From assembly GCF_002797935.1 (NCBI RefSeq), contig NZ_PGER01000001.1, positions 496,001 through 560,000 on the forward strand: a DNA stretch of 64,000 nucleotides, read 5' to 3'. Every line of letters begins with the position of its first letter. The first letter of the stretch is position 1. The notes beneath the pieces were generated by a model that did no database searches, had not been told where the DNA came from, and worked only from the letters and a program-made list of their open reading frames with translations. This stretch comes from Flavobacterium sp. 1. GTDB taxonomy: Bacteria > Bacteroidota > Bacteroidia > Flavobacteriales > Flavobacteriaceae. Below are positions 55,216-62,846 of this stretch, piece after piece. Both the position numbers and the translations under genes were made by a program.

Positions 55216-55401
55216 AGTCGCTAACTTGTATATATGTCTAACAACATCCGACATATCACTCCTATATTGAGGGGGTATGTCTGACAAACGTCAATACTTA
55301 TTTATTCTCAAATATATAGATTTATCCTTATAAATTATCAAAAGGACTTTTTATTTCAATAGCCAATTGGCGAATAGCCCACATCAGCATAAAACAAAAA
55401 C
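55216..55401. other. Intergenic stretch
   Basis: Contains TATATGTCTAACAACATCCGACATAT, an imperfect inverted repeat, and TATGTCTGACA. No gene was seen. Confidence 0.35.
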
Positions 55402-55419
55402 AAACGCCATCTGGCGTTT
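55402..55419 (-). terminator. Terminator of the micro-protein gene at 55422
   Basis: AAACGCC-ATCT-GGCGTTT. On the minus strand the stem is followed by GTTTTTGTTTT, 3 bases after the micro-protein stop. Confidence 0.75.
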
Positions 55420-55421
55420 CA

Positions 55422-55550
55422 CTATCTCTTTCGTTTATCCTTCCAACTATCATTATGATAATAATTTTTCCGGAACTCCTTATTCTTCATTCCGAGGTAA
55501 GGCCCCACAAACCACAACACAACAAGTCCTATTATTTCATACCATTCCAT
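55422..55550 (-). CDS. 42-residue membrane-type micro-protein (MEWYEIIG family), copy 1
   Basis: Reads MEWYEIIGLVVLWFVGPYLG, MKNKEFRKNYYHNDSW, KDKRKR, stop. An N-terminal hydrophobic helix (residues 5-19) and a basic tail suggest a small inner-membrane or membrane-active peptide. A second intact copy at 56397 has the same length, start, helix and basic C-terminus with ~50% identity. This shows that the frame is under protein-level constraint. About 25 bases upstream of the start are also conserved, and the gene has its own terminator. Related remnants lie at 51245 and 62057. Function unknown; a toxin or regulator role is only a guess. Confidence 0.7.
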   Translation of the reverse strand: MEWYEIIGLVVLWFVGPYLGMKNKEFRKNYYHNDSWKDKRKR

Positions 55551-55805
55551 CGCTCAAAGATAAAATGGCAATTACAGTAATAATGCATCAAGAATTCTAA
55601 TACTCTCGAATTGACGAGTTTTTAATACGGAATTGACAAGTGTATTATAAATAGCAAAAAAAAGAGGATGGCAAATCCTCTTTAAATTAATAAAATTATT
55701 TTATGACAACTTTACTATGTGGTAAAGTTTAAGCGGTTTCATACAACAGGGAGGGCATTGTTGGTGCTACGCACCCAACGAAACCCTGACTGTTATAGCC
55801 AGTTT
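55551..55805. other. Upstream region of the micro-protein gene and a short attC-like hairpin
   Basis: GAATTGACGAG (55608-55618) and GAATTGACAAG (55631-55641) are direct repeats, similar to a pair upstream of the copy at 56397. AACTTTAC/GTAAAGTT (55709-55731) is a small inverted repeat. A folded repeat at 55742-55800 is listed separately. Confidence 0.45.
55742..55800. repeat. Short attC-like hairpin, type H
   Basis: Outer arms ACAACAGGG/CCCTGACTGTTATAG pair with unpaired bases. The inner GTTGGTGC-TAC-GCACCCAAC is a near-perfect hairpin with one bulged base. It is about half the length of copies A-G and lies 5 bases from the end of the broken gene at 55806. Confidence 0.5.
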
Positions 55806-56183
55806 TTATTTTTTAATAAGTTTCATTTCTTTTATACTATACGGAGTGCAAGTTCCTTTGATAATCCTTTCTCCAGTTATTGAGTATTCATTCAACGTGT
55901 CTTTAATTTGTTTTTCGCTAAAATCTTTTCCTATTCGAAAACTTAGATACCACGAATCTTCTTGATATTTGTGATTAGAATTTACTGTAGATTTAAAATT
56001 TATGTAGTCTATTGAGTCATTTTAATAAACTATCTTTTCAACTTTAATAGTATCTGTAAATTTTTCATATTCACAACCTCCACAACCGATACATAACTCA
56101 TTAGTTTTTTTCCAATAGAGTACTATTAAAAAAATGCTAATGAGCACAATTGATACTATAATTATTTTTCTTTTTGCTGTCAT
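55806..56183 (-). pseudogene. Single-pass membrane protein gene interrupted by one ochre codon
   Basis: From ATG 56183: MTAKRKIIIVSIVLISIFLI (membrane helix), KKTNELCIGCGGCEYEKF, VEKIVY, then TAA (56022-56024). The same frame stays open for 71 more codons: SIDYINFKSTVNSNHKYQED, SWYLSFRIGKDFSEKQIKDT, LNEYSITGERIIKGTCTPYS and ends in TAA at 55806. One C-to-T change (CAA to TAA) explains the break. Either a recent pseudogene or a sequencing error. Family not recognised; the C-x-x-C-x-x-C cluster is notable. Confidence 0.7.
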
Positions 56184-56312
56184 GTCATCTGTAAAATTGC
56201 CTATAACTAGTATACATGCGAAGCAAACTTTCGCCAATCTACCAAACTGATAGGTGTATATACGAAGGTTTTTTTCGTTTTTTGTTTTTCAAAAGTACCT
56301 AAAAAAGATTAC

Positions 56313-56345
56313 AAATCATCAAATAAATTTTTCATTTGATGATTT
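56313..56345. terminator. Hairpin with perfect 12-bp arms, possible bidirectional terminator
   Basis: AAATCATCAAAT and ATTTGATGATTT flank a 9-base loop, followed by TTTCT on the plus strand and by GTAATCTTTTTT on the minus strand. Confidence 0.65.
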
Positions 56346-56396
56346 TTTCTTACTACTCAAGGGGCATAAAAAAAGACACTTCATCAGCATCTTTTA

Positions 56397-56525
56397 TTAT
56401 TTCTTTCGCCTAGTTCTCCAGCTCCCATTATAACCTCTATCCCTCAATCGCTCATAAAAATTCCCTCTAAGGTAAAGCCCAACAAACCACAACCCAACAA
56501 ACCCTATAATTTCATACCATTCCAT
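56397..56525 (-). CDS. 42-residue membrane-type micro-protein (MEWYEIIG family), copy 2
   Basis: Reads MEWYEIIGFVGLWFVGLYLR, GNFYERLRDRGYNGSW, RTRRKK, stop. Same length and layout as the copy at 55422: hydrophobic helix first, then a charged stretch ending in xSWxxxRKx. Its 3' side carries AAAAGATGCTGATGAAGTGT plus a T-run, a wobble-paired terminator. The same 3' sequence follows the truncated copy at 62057. Function unknown. Confidence 0.7.
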   Translation of the reverse strand: MEWYEIIGFVGLWFVGLYLRGNFYERLRDRGYNGSWRTRRKK

Positions 56526-56810
56526 CCCTCAAAGATAAAATGGCAATTGAAGTAATTATCCATCTAGAATTCTAATACTCCCGAATTGACAAGTTTTAAT
56601 ACGGAATTAATAAGATTGTGAATACAAGCTAGAATCTCGCCTGCTAAGTTTTATCTAATGTTCGATATAGATAAGCAAGTTCAGGGAATTAGGACTTTTT
56701 AGTGTATCTGTTTTTATTTTTTTAAACATTAATTTTTAAATCATAATCTATTATATTTACATACAGTGTCATCATATGTATTAAGGTTCTATAAAAAAAA
56801 ATATTTATAA
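56526..56810. other. Divergent upstream region of the micro-protein and GHKL genes
   Basis: 285 bases. The micro-protein side repeats the upstream sequence of 55422 (AAAGATAAAATGGCAATT, TTCTAATACTC). On the plus strand TATATTTAC (56752-56760) is a near match to TAnnTTTG, about 50 bases before the GHKL ATG. No gene was seen. Confidence 0.4.
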
Positions 56811-57995
56811 ATGAAATCAGTCATAAAGATTCCAAAAGGCATAACCTTAGAAAAGCTCGAAGACTTATTAGTAAAACTTGATAAATCAGTTTTTAATACT
56901 GATTTAGAAATCCCTTTAACTGTTGACTATAAGGGTTTTGGAATTTTACCAGGATTGTATTTGGTCCTATTTACATGGATGCGGACAAAGAAAGGTAATA
57001 TCATTATACATCTTGATATTGAAAATACAGAATCAATTAAAAATTTTTCACTGGATTATTATGGTTATGTAATTTTATCAACATTATGGAAAGAGTATGA
57101 TTTTGTTAATCGTGAAGGTGTTTCTATAAAAAAGTATTTTAAAGAGCATACACCTTCTATGCATAGATATATTGATTCCTTGTCTAAGGAACTACCTAAA
57201 GAATCAGTAATGATACCTTGTTTTGATCATTATTCTTTTGAAAAAGGATTGTCTCACTGGTTTTATGCAAATGATTATTCATTTAGTGATACACCTTCTG
57301 GATTGGATAATTCTTTGTATCATATAATAACGAAACTATCGATAAATTATAAGGAAAGAGTAAAAAGGAATTTTAGTGATTCTTTCGATAGTATGTCAAA
57401 AATTGTGTGGGAACTTTTAAAAAACACTGATGAACATGCCAAAAAAGATTATTTGGGAGAAGAGAAATTACAACCGAATACTAGGGGATTATTTATGCGT
57501 ATTCATCGGAGTTCAAAAAAAGGGTTTATTGACGGTACACATCATGAAGGCCTAAAAAAATACTATAGATCATCGTTCTATCAAGAAGATGCGGATTGTT
57601 TTCTTTTAGAGATTTCTGTTTTCGACAGTGGTCCTGGGATAGTCAAGCGTTTTCTAAGTTCTTCTTATAACAAAAATCTTACTATTAATGAAGAAATTAA
57701 CGTTGTTAGAAAGTGTTTAATTAAAGGGCAAACATCTGTTGAAGGAACTGACGGTAAGAACAAAGGTTATGGACTTGATGAGGTTTTAAATTTATTGAAT
57801 ACTAAGCGTGGGTTTTTAAAAATTAGGTCTGGACGTTGCTCAATTTATAGAGATTTGATAAATTCCCCTTATAAGTTGACCCAAAATGAAGAAGAAGTTG
57901 AATTATTTGATTGGGTAAAAAGCTCCAATAATAATTATTCTGAAATGAAAACAACTGAGGGAACATTGATAACGCTAGTTTATCCACTATTATAA
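56811..57995 (+). CDS. GHKL-type ATPase protein, first gene of an uncharacterised two-gene system
   Basis: 394 residues, soluble. The C-terminal half carries a GHKL (histidine-kinase/Hsp90-like) ATP-binding fold: N-box SKIVWELLKNTDEHA (196-210), G1 VFDSGPGI (270-277) and G2 GKNKGYGLDEVLNLL (315-329). There is no phospho-acceptor His domain, receiver or membrane helix, so it is not a classical sensor kinase. The N-terminal ~180 residues (GITLEKLEDLLVKLDKSVFN, GLYLVLFTWMRTKKGNIIIH) look like an alpha/beta STAS-like module. It precedes the PRTase-like gene by 7 bases and is surely co-expressed with it. A stand-alone GHKL protein paired with a nucleotide-handling partner is typical of conflict systems, but I know no name for this pair. 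Confidence 0.85.
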   Translation: MKSVIKIPKGITLEKLEDLLVKLDKSVFNTDLEIPLTVDYKGFGILPGLYLVLFTWMRTKKGNIIIHLDIENTESIKNFSLDYYGYVILSTLWKEYDFVNREGVSIKKYFKEHTPSMHRYIDSLSKELPKESVMIPCFDHYSFEKGLSHWFYANDYSFSDTPSGLDNSLYHIITKLSINYKERVKRNFSDSFDSMSKIVWELLKNTDEHAKKDYLGEEKLQPNTRGLFMRIHRSSKKGFIDGTHHEGLKKYYRSSFYQEDADCFLLEISVFDSGPGIVKRFLSSSYNKNLTINEEINVVRKCLIKGQTSVEGTDGKNKGYGLDEVLNLLNTKRGFLKIRSGRCSIYRDLINSPYKLTQNEEEVELFDWVKSSNNNYSEMKTTEGTLITLVYPLL

Positions 57996-58002
57996 CCAGC
58001 CT

Positions 58003-60405
58003 ATGAAAAGTTGTTATCTATATAGTTTTTACAAGGAAGTCGATGTTAAAGATAAAGGAAAGCAGATGCAAAATCATCTTGTTATTTTCTTTCCATATAA
58101 AACACATATTGATATTGAGCTTCAGTTACGTGATTATTTCCATAATAATACATTACCTGATCAATTAATCATCATCTGCCTTGAATTTAACAAGGACAGT
58201 ATCGAGAATTTGTTTAAACAAGATTCCTCAATTTATAATTACATACCAAAATTTGAGTTTGATGAAAATCATTATAATATTTGTTTAATTGCACTTAATC
58301 ATTTTGGGGAATTCACAAGTGTAATTGGAACTTGTCCTTCAGAAAACTATCTCGATGAAATTTACAATCGAGGGCTGTTAAAAATATTTATAAATAATGG
58401 AGGGCTTATTGTTTCACAAACTGCAAATCACTTTGTTTTTCCTTCTGGCAAGCACAGTAACCGTTTCTTAAGAACTGGCAACGTACTTATTACTGGAAAT
58501 GAAATTTTTTTTATTGCATCTGCATTAATCAGATATTTTAAAAGAGCAAAGTTTGAAACACTGTATTCGGACACCTCTTCGATTAACTCTTTAGCTTTTG
58601 CATATATCAACTTACTAAAAGAATTAAACCCTGAATTTACTGAATCTGTACTTGTAGAAAGCTTTGGATCCTACACGATGTTTGAAAAATTAAAATTCAA
58701 GGCTAAACGTGATACTATTTTTTTAGTGTCATCCTCAACTTCTGGTAGTATTCTTAAAAGAATGACTGATACTGAAAATAAATCAAATAATATAGATTTA
58801 AAAAATATTGCTATCATATTTGGTCTAAATGTTGAGGCTCCATATAATGCACAAGTACTTTGTGATCTTTCGCTAGATGAAAAAAATAAAGATTCTTTGG
58901 ATCCTATTAAAAGTTATAATTTAAAAAAGGGCGAAATCTGTGCTTTTTGTGCTGAAGGATCAAAAGCATTAAAAGTAGAAGGAGATGTTTTTTTATTGGA
59001 GAAGCCAATAGTTTCAAGCTACTTAGTAAAACAAACAGACCTACCAACTTACATGAAAAATTTTGCTTCTTATTACAAAAAAGAAAATAAAGATGCAGAG
59101 CCTATCATTAGATGTTATCATAAAGAAAAAACATTCAAGGATAAAAAATATGAAATTTATATTGACTTGTTCAAAGTATTTGATGAATGGTCTAAAAAGG
59201 AAGATACCACTCATCCATATGCAGCAATTTTTCTAAAATTAGAAAAATATATACTTCAAAATATTCCTGCTTCGCTCAAATATATTATTGTTTTGCCAGA
59301 TGAGGGATCTGTGAGGTTAGCGGAAATAATTATGCAGGTTCTTAATGAGCATGGTTTTACATTCAAGCAAGATCAAATACTCCAAATAGCAAGCGAAGAA
59401 TTAAAAACAAAAATTGATAAAGAACAAAAAGGATCGATTGCAATAGTAAGTTCTTCTATAGTAACAGGGAGAAATTTACTATACTTAAGCCGAGTGTTGC
59501 GAGATTATGAAAAGACTTACCAAAGAATATTTTTCACATTTGCAAATAGAACTAGTAATAGTGAACATTTTGAGTTTCTGGAATCAAATTTAAGTTTGGG
59601 CGAATTTGGAAAAGGAACACATAAGATTTTTAATGTTGAAAAAATTCATTGTTCTGCCGAAGCACAACATACACCTTGGCATATTGAAGAAAATTGTATA
59701 AAACAATTTGAAGAGTTTTTTGAACAATTTGAAGATTTTATTGCTATAAAAAAGTTTTGTAATGAGAGGTTAAAAGAACTATCGGGTTGTGGCAAAAATA
59801 AAGGACTAAGCAACAATCTATTTTTACCAACCTTAAAAAATAAAATTCTAAAAATAAGAACTGGTTTTGCCTTTGCACCATTTCAATCTGGAACACAGCA
59901 CAATAATTTTATAGTTAGATCAAAACAATCTGAAATTTATTTTATTATAGCCACCATTCTAAATGAACTTAGAAACAAAAATATTTTTAGACAGGGTGAG
60001 TATGTTCGGAATTTAATTGATCCTGGTAATTTTGTTAGATACAATGACGGTATAATACAAGCTTGCTTTTTAAGGGCTGCAAAGAATGCTGAGCTAGATT
60101 ATAGCTTGTCAGAAGAAGATAGCATGAAAATGAAATCAGTCTTGGGTGATATGATTCTTCATCTTAATGATGACCATGCAGAAGGTCTAAATGAATTTCT
60201 CTATGCTATTGCGATAAGAAAACTAAAAATGACTCCTGGTAATATTGAAGATTGTATTGAGTTATTGAGAGAACAAGATTATTATAAGAAAGGAGATAGC
60301 ATACTAAAAGGTCTTGTTAAGTTTATTGATGAAAAAATAATTGAGAGACAGCAAGTACAAGATAAATTTAAAAAGATGACAAGGTTAGTGGTCAATGATG
60401 ATTAG
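58003..60405 (+). CDS. Tandem phosphoribosyltransferase-like protein, second gene of the system
   Basis: 800 residues, soluble. Region 1 (about 100-300) resembles orotate phosphoribosyltransferase: NHFVFPSGKHSNRFLRTGN (142-160), then SSINSLAFAYINLL and a PRPP-loop-like TIFLVSSSTSGSILKRM (238-254). Region 2 (about 395-550) repeats the theme: KYIIVLPDEGSVRLAEII, then SIAIVSSSIVTGRNLLYLSR (478-497). Both loops keep the Ser/Thr-Gly residues that bind PRPP phosphate but lack the usual acidic DD pair before them. A C-terminal ~230-residue helical domain is unrecognised. No nucleobase-binding hood is obvious, so the substrate may be unusual. A terminator follows 37 bases later. Confidence 0.75.
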   Translation: MKSCYLYSFYKEVDVKDKGKQMQNHLVIFFPYKTHIDIELQLRDYFHNNTLPDQLIIICLEFNKDSIENLFKQDSSIYNYIPKFEFDENHYNICLIALNHFGEFTSVIGTCPSENYLDEIYNRGLLKIFINNGGLIVSQTANHFVFPSGKHSNRFLRTGNVLITGNEIFFIASALIRYFKRAKFETLYSDTSSINSLAFAYINLLKELNPEFTESVLVESFGSYTMFEKLKFKAKRDTIFLVSSSTSGSILKRMTDTENKSNNIDLKNIAIIFGLNVEAPYNAQVLCDLSLDEKNKDSLDPIKSYNLKKGEICAFCAEGSKALKVEGDVFLLEKPIVSSYLVKQTDLPTYMKNFASYYKKENKDAEPIIRCYHKEKTFKDKKYEIYIDLFKVFDEWSKKEDTTHPYAAIFLKLEKYILQNIPASLKYIIVLPDEGSVRLAEIIMQVLNEHGFTFKQDQILQIASEELKTKIDKEQKGSIAIVSSSIVTGRNLLYLSRVLRDYEKTYQRIFFTFANRTSNSEHFEFLESNLSLGEFGKGTHKIFNVEKIHCSAEAQHTPWHIEENCIKQFEEFFEQFEDFIAIKKFCNERLKELSGCGKNKGLSNNLFLPTLKNKILKIRTGFAFAPFQSGTQHNNFIVRSKQSEIYFIIATILNELRNKNIFRQGEYVRNLIDPGNFVRYNDGIIQACFLRAAKNAELDYSLSEEDSMKMKSVLGDMILHLNDDHAEGLNEFLYAIAIRKLKMTPGNIEDCIELLREQDYYKKGDSILKGLVKFIDEKIIERQQVQDKFKKMTRLVVNDD

Positions 60406-60441
60406 TTACGTTTTTTATGCAGAATTGAATAATGTAAAAAT

Positions 60442-60470
60442 AAAGCCCTTCTGTAAAAGTAGGGCTTTTT
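60442..60470 (+). terminator. Rho-independent terminator after the GHKL/PRTase operon
   Basis: AAAGCCCT and AGGGCTTT form an 8-bp stem with an 11-base loop, followed by TTT. It closes the two-gene unit before the IS630 element. Confidence 0.8.
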
Positions 60471-60500
60471 GTTGTTATAAGTATTTCGAAAAATATCTAA

Positions 60501-61660
60501 TACCAAACAAAAATATAATAAATACCAATTTTGATAATTGTTTTTTTTAGATTACATTTGGACTATATTATAACAGTGATCATGGCACATCCAAAAATTT
60601 TGGTAATTAAGGAAACTGAAAAAGAGATTAAAAATCTACTTAAGCAATCTATTCCATTTATTGGACAACGCTTGAGAGTACTTTTAATTTTGAAGCAAAA
60701 TGAAGAAACAGGGATTTCTAGACGTGAAGTTGCTAAATTAGCAGGGGTTGCCCCAAACAGTGTTCAGAAATGGCGGACATTATACCTCAATTCTGGAATT
60801 GATGGTTTGATTAAACATGGAAAAACAGGCTTCAAGCCATCTGTTTTTAATGCTGCTGAACACACGATGTTGGAAACAAAACTCAATAACCCTCAAAATG
60901 GGCTTCAAGGTTATGTAGAATTAAAAGATTGGATTGAAAAAGAAACTGGAAAAAGCTTTAATTACAACACCTTGCTTTATTACTGCATCAGAAATTTTAA
61001 ATCAAGTGTAAAAGTTGCCCGCAAAAGTCATGTCAAAAAAGATGAAGACCTAGGAAGCTCTTTTAAAAAGACTTCGGAAGAATCTGTCAAGAAACAGCAC
61101 TAAATGCTGTAGGCGATTTTAGCTCTGTAAATTTATATTTTCAAGATGAGTCACGTTTTGGCTTATTTACTCGAAATGGAAAATCAGTTACTGCAATTAG
61201 GGTTAAACCAATTTGCACTTTCCAACAAGTTTTTAAATCAACATGGCTTTCTGGGGCTTTTTCGCCCATAACAGGGGATCATTTTCAATTAATACTTCCA
61301 CATTGCAACACTGATAATTTTCAAATTTTTCTAAATAATTTTTCAAAAGAAAACCCCAAAGAACTCAAAATAATGGTATTGGATAATGGGCGATTCCATA
61401 AGGCTAAAAGATTGATCGTTCCAGAAAATATTGTTTTGGTTTTCCTGCCACCATATAGCCCGGAACTTAATCCAGCCGAAAAAATGTGGGCAAAATACAA
61501 AAGAGAATTTTCTAATAAATTTTATAATTCAATCGAAGATGTAGAAGATTTCATTATTACTGCAGTTAAAAACACAAGTAAAAAAGAGGTAATGAGTATC
61601 TGTGGTTATGCCTACGTCTTTTTAGATCAAATTTGGTCTAAAAATTAAATGCGTTTGGTA
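60501..61660 (+). mobile_element. IS630-family element between TA target dinucleotides
   Basis: Left end TACCAAAC (60501-60508) and right end GTTTGGTA (61653-61660) are exact inverse copies including the TA dinucleotides, the IS630 target. About 1.16 kb. It contains a two-frame transposase and truncates the 3' end of the minus-strand gene at 61661. Confidence 0.75.
60582..61648 (+). CDS. IS630-family transposase in two frames (-1 shift)
   Basis: Frame 1 from ATG 60582: helix-turn-helix region RREVAKLAGVAPNSVQKWRT and GYVELKDWIEKETGKSFNYN, ending at TAA 61101-61103. Frame 2 continues as LNAVGDFSSVNLYFQDESRF with the first Asp, then IMVLDNGRFHKAKRL with the second Asp. PPYSPELNPAEKMWAKYKRE carries the final Glu of the DDE triad. 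The frames overlap near 61080-61103, and a -1 shift there (around AAGAAAC) joins them. IS630 elements can use programmed -1 frameshifting. The local heptamer is not a textbook slippery site, so decay is equally possible. Confidence 0.8.
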
Positions 61661-61950
61661 TAAATATTTCCTGAATTCCAAGTTTTGGCAACAAAAGCAT
61701 TTAGCTCAGTTCTCAATACAATATCGCTTGCTTGTGGAAGCCTTAATATTTTTTCAACTCTTTGAAAGCTCTCCTTTGTTTTAGAAACACTATAGTTCTT
61801 TACAAATGCATCACAGAACCATACAACTTCATAAAGCTCTTTTTTTGCTTACTTTTTCTCTGTCACGAATAGCTGTGTGGGGTTATCACCTTTAGTAGTT
61901 GTATTGACGTAATCATTATTAATTAAGTCATTTTCATCGTAATTTGTCAT
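61661..61950 (-). pseudogene. Gene truncated by the IS630 element and interrupted by a stop
   Basis: From ATG 61950 the minus strand reads MTNYDENDLINNDYVNTTTK, QLFVTEKK, TAA (61849-61851). In the same frame follow ELYEVVWFCDAFVKNYSVSK, ESFQRVEKILRLPQASDIVL and LNAFVAKTWNSGNI, until the IS end. At least ~97 codons. No family recognised. It was broken twice, by a nonsense codon and by the insertion. The gene looks genuinely coding before the break. Confidence 0.6.
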
Positions 61951-62177
61951 AATTTATATTTTAAATTTATCCATATATTCTAAAAAATTCTATTTTAGGT
62001 TTTCATCATTATTACAAAAAGTATAGCGAAAAAAGACACCTCATCAGCATCTTTCATTATTTCTTTCGTTTATTTCTCCAGCTGTCATTAAAACTAGAAT
62101 TTTTCCTAAAGTCTGTAAAGTTCGAGATTTATAATTATTTCAATAATAATAAAATTTATTGGGCACATAGTAAAGCT
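61951..62177. other. Intergenic stretch with a micro-protein remnant
   Basis: AT-rich. It holds the C-terminal micro-protein fragment at 62057-62107 and AAAAGACACCTCATCAGCAT, the terminator sequence seen after the copy at 56397. Nothing else was recognised. Confidence 0.45.
62057..62107 (-). pseudogene. C-terminal remnant of the 42-residue micro-protein family
   Basis: Minus-strand frame RKNSSFNDSWRNKRKK, stop (62057-62059). It matches the xSWxxKRK ending of copies 55422 and 56397, and the same AAAGATGCTGATGA terminator region follows. The N-terminal membrane helix is missing. Confidence 0.6.
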
Positions 62178-62733
62178 ATGATATTTCAAAATATGGAATA
62201 TACTGATAAGGATGCATTTAAAATGATTGATACTATTAAATCTAAAAATTGGGCAGTATACAATGAGAAAAGCACATTAAAATATATAGTAAGTGAATTC
62301 AAATTATTCAGTCACATAATTTCTAATCAAAAATACAAAGTTGCTGATATAAAAGTTGCTGTTAAAAGTATTCTTGATAGTGAAAAGCTTGTACAAATAA
62401 TTGAATTTAATCCATTGATTTCAGATTTAATAAATGAGGGACGCCATCGTGTAAAAAATGTTTATCCACAAGAGATAAAATATCGTCAAAATATTAGTGC
62501 TGAAATAGGAGATAAAGTTTATCTCTGTGATAGCTCAAATAATATAGGCCAATCCTGCTTATGTCATAGGGAATTTTGCAAATGAAAAACTTCATATTGC
62601 TTACTTCACCAATTTAAATTCTGATTACATTGAAACACAAAATTTAAAGATTAATGGATGGGCATTAATTGGTGCATATAAAAATGAAGTAGGTTTAACC
62701 CCAGAACAAGCTATTAAAAACCGAATGTATTAA
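62178..62733 (+). pseudogene. Uncharacterised gene with a frameshift
   Basis: Frame 1 from ATG 62178 (DAFKMIDTIKSKNWAVYNEK, RHRVKNVYPQEIKYRQNISA, EIGDKVYLCDSSNNIGQS) ends early at TGA 62583-62585. The plus-one frame continues from about 62550: AYVIGNFANEKLHIAYFTNL, LKINGWALIGAYKNEVGLTP, EQAIKNRMY, stop 62731-62733. One base change at about 62545 would give one ~185-residue protein. I do not recognise the family. A sequencing error is possible. Confidence 0.6.
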
Positions 62734-62846
62734 CTTTTTCTAATTTAGTGTTACAATAACCAATTAAAACTAAAAATAGGGTTCAAAGAATTCCAAACGA
62801 ATTCCAAAAAAATGTTTATCCAAATAATTAAAACTTAAGATTCAAG
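62734..62846. other. Short intergenic stretch
   Basis: 113 AT-rich bases between convergent genes. GAATTCCAAACGAATTCCAAAAA contains a short direct repeat; no terminator was identified. Confidence 0.35.

Noticed and set aside
55367..55600. 77-codon plus-strand gene
   Set aside because: It is the exact antisense of the 42-residue micro-protein, which has a conserved paralogue in the minus frame.
24435..55800. Classical integron
   Set aside because: No intI-type tyrosine recombinase, attI site or Pc promoter is in the window, the ends deviate from attC consensus and cargo is not co-oriented. Hence only attC-like is claimed.
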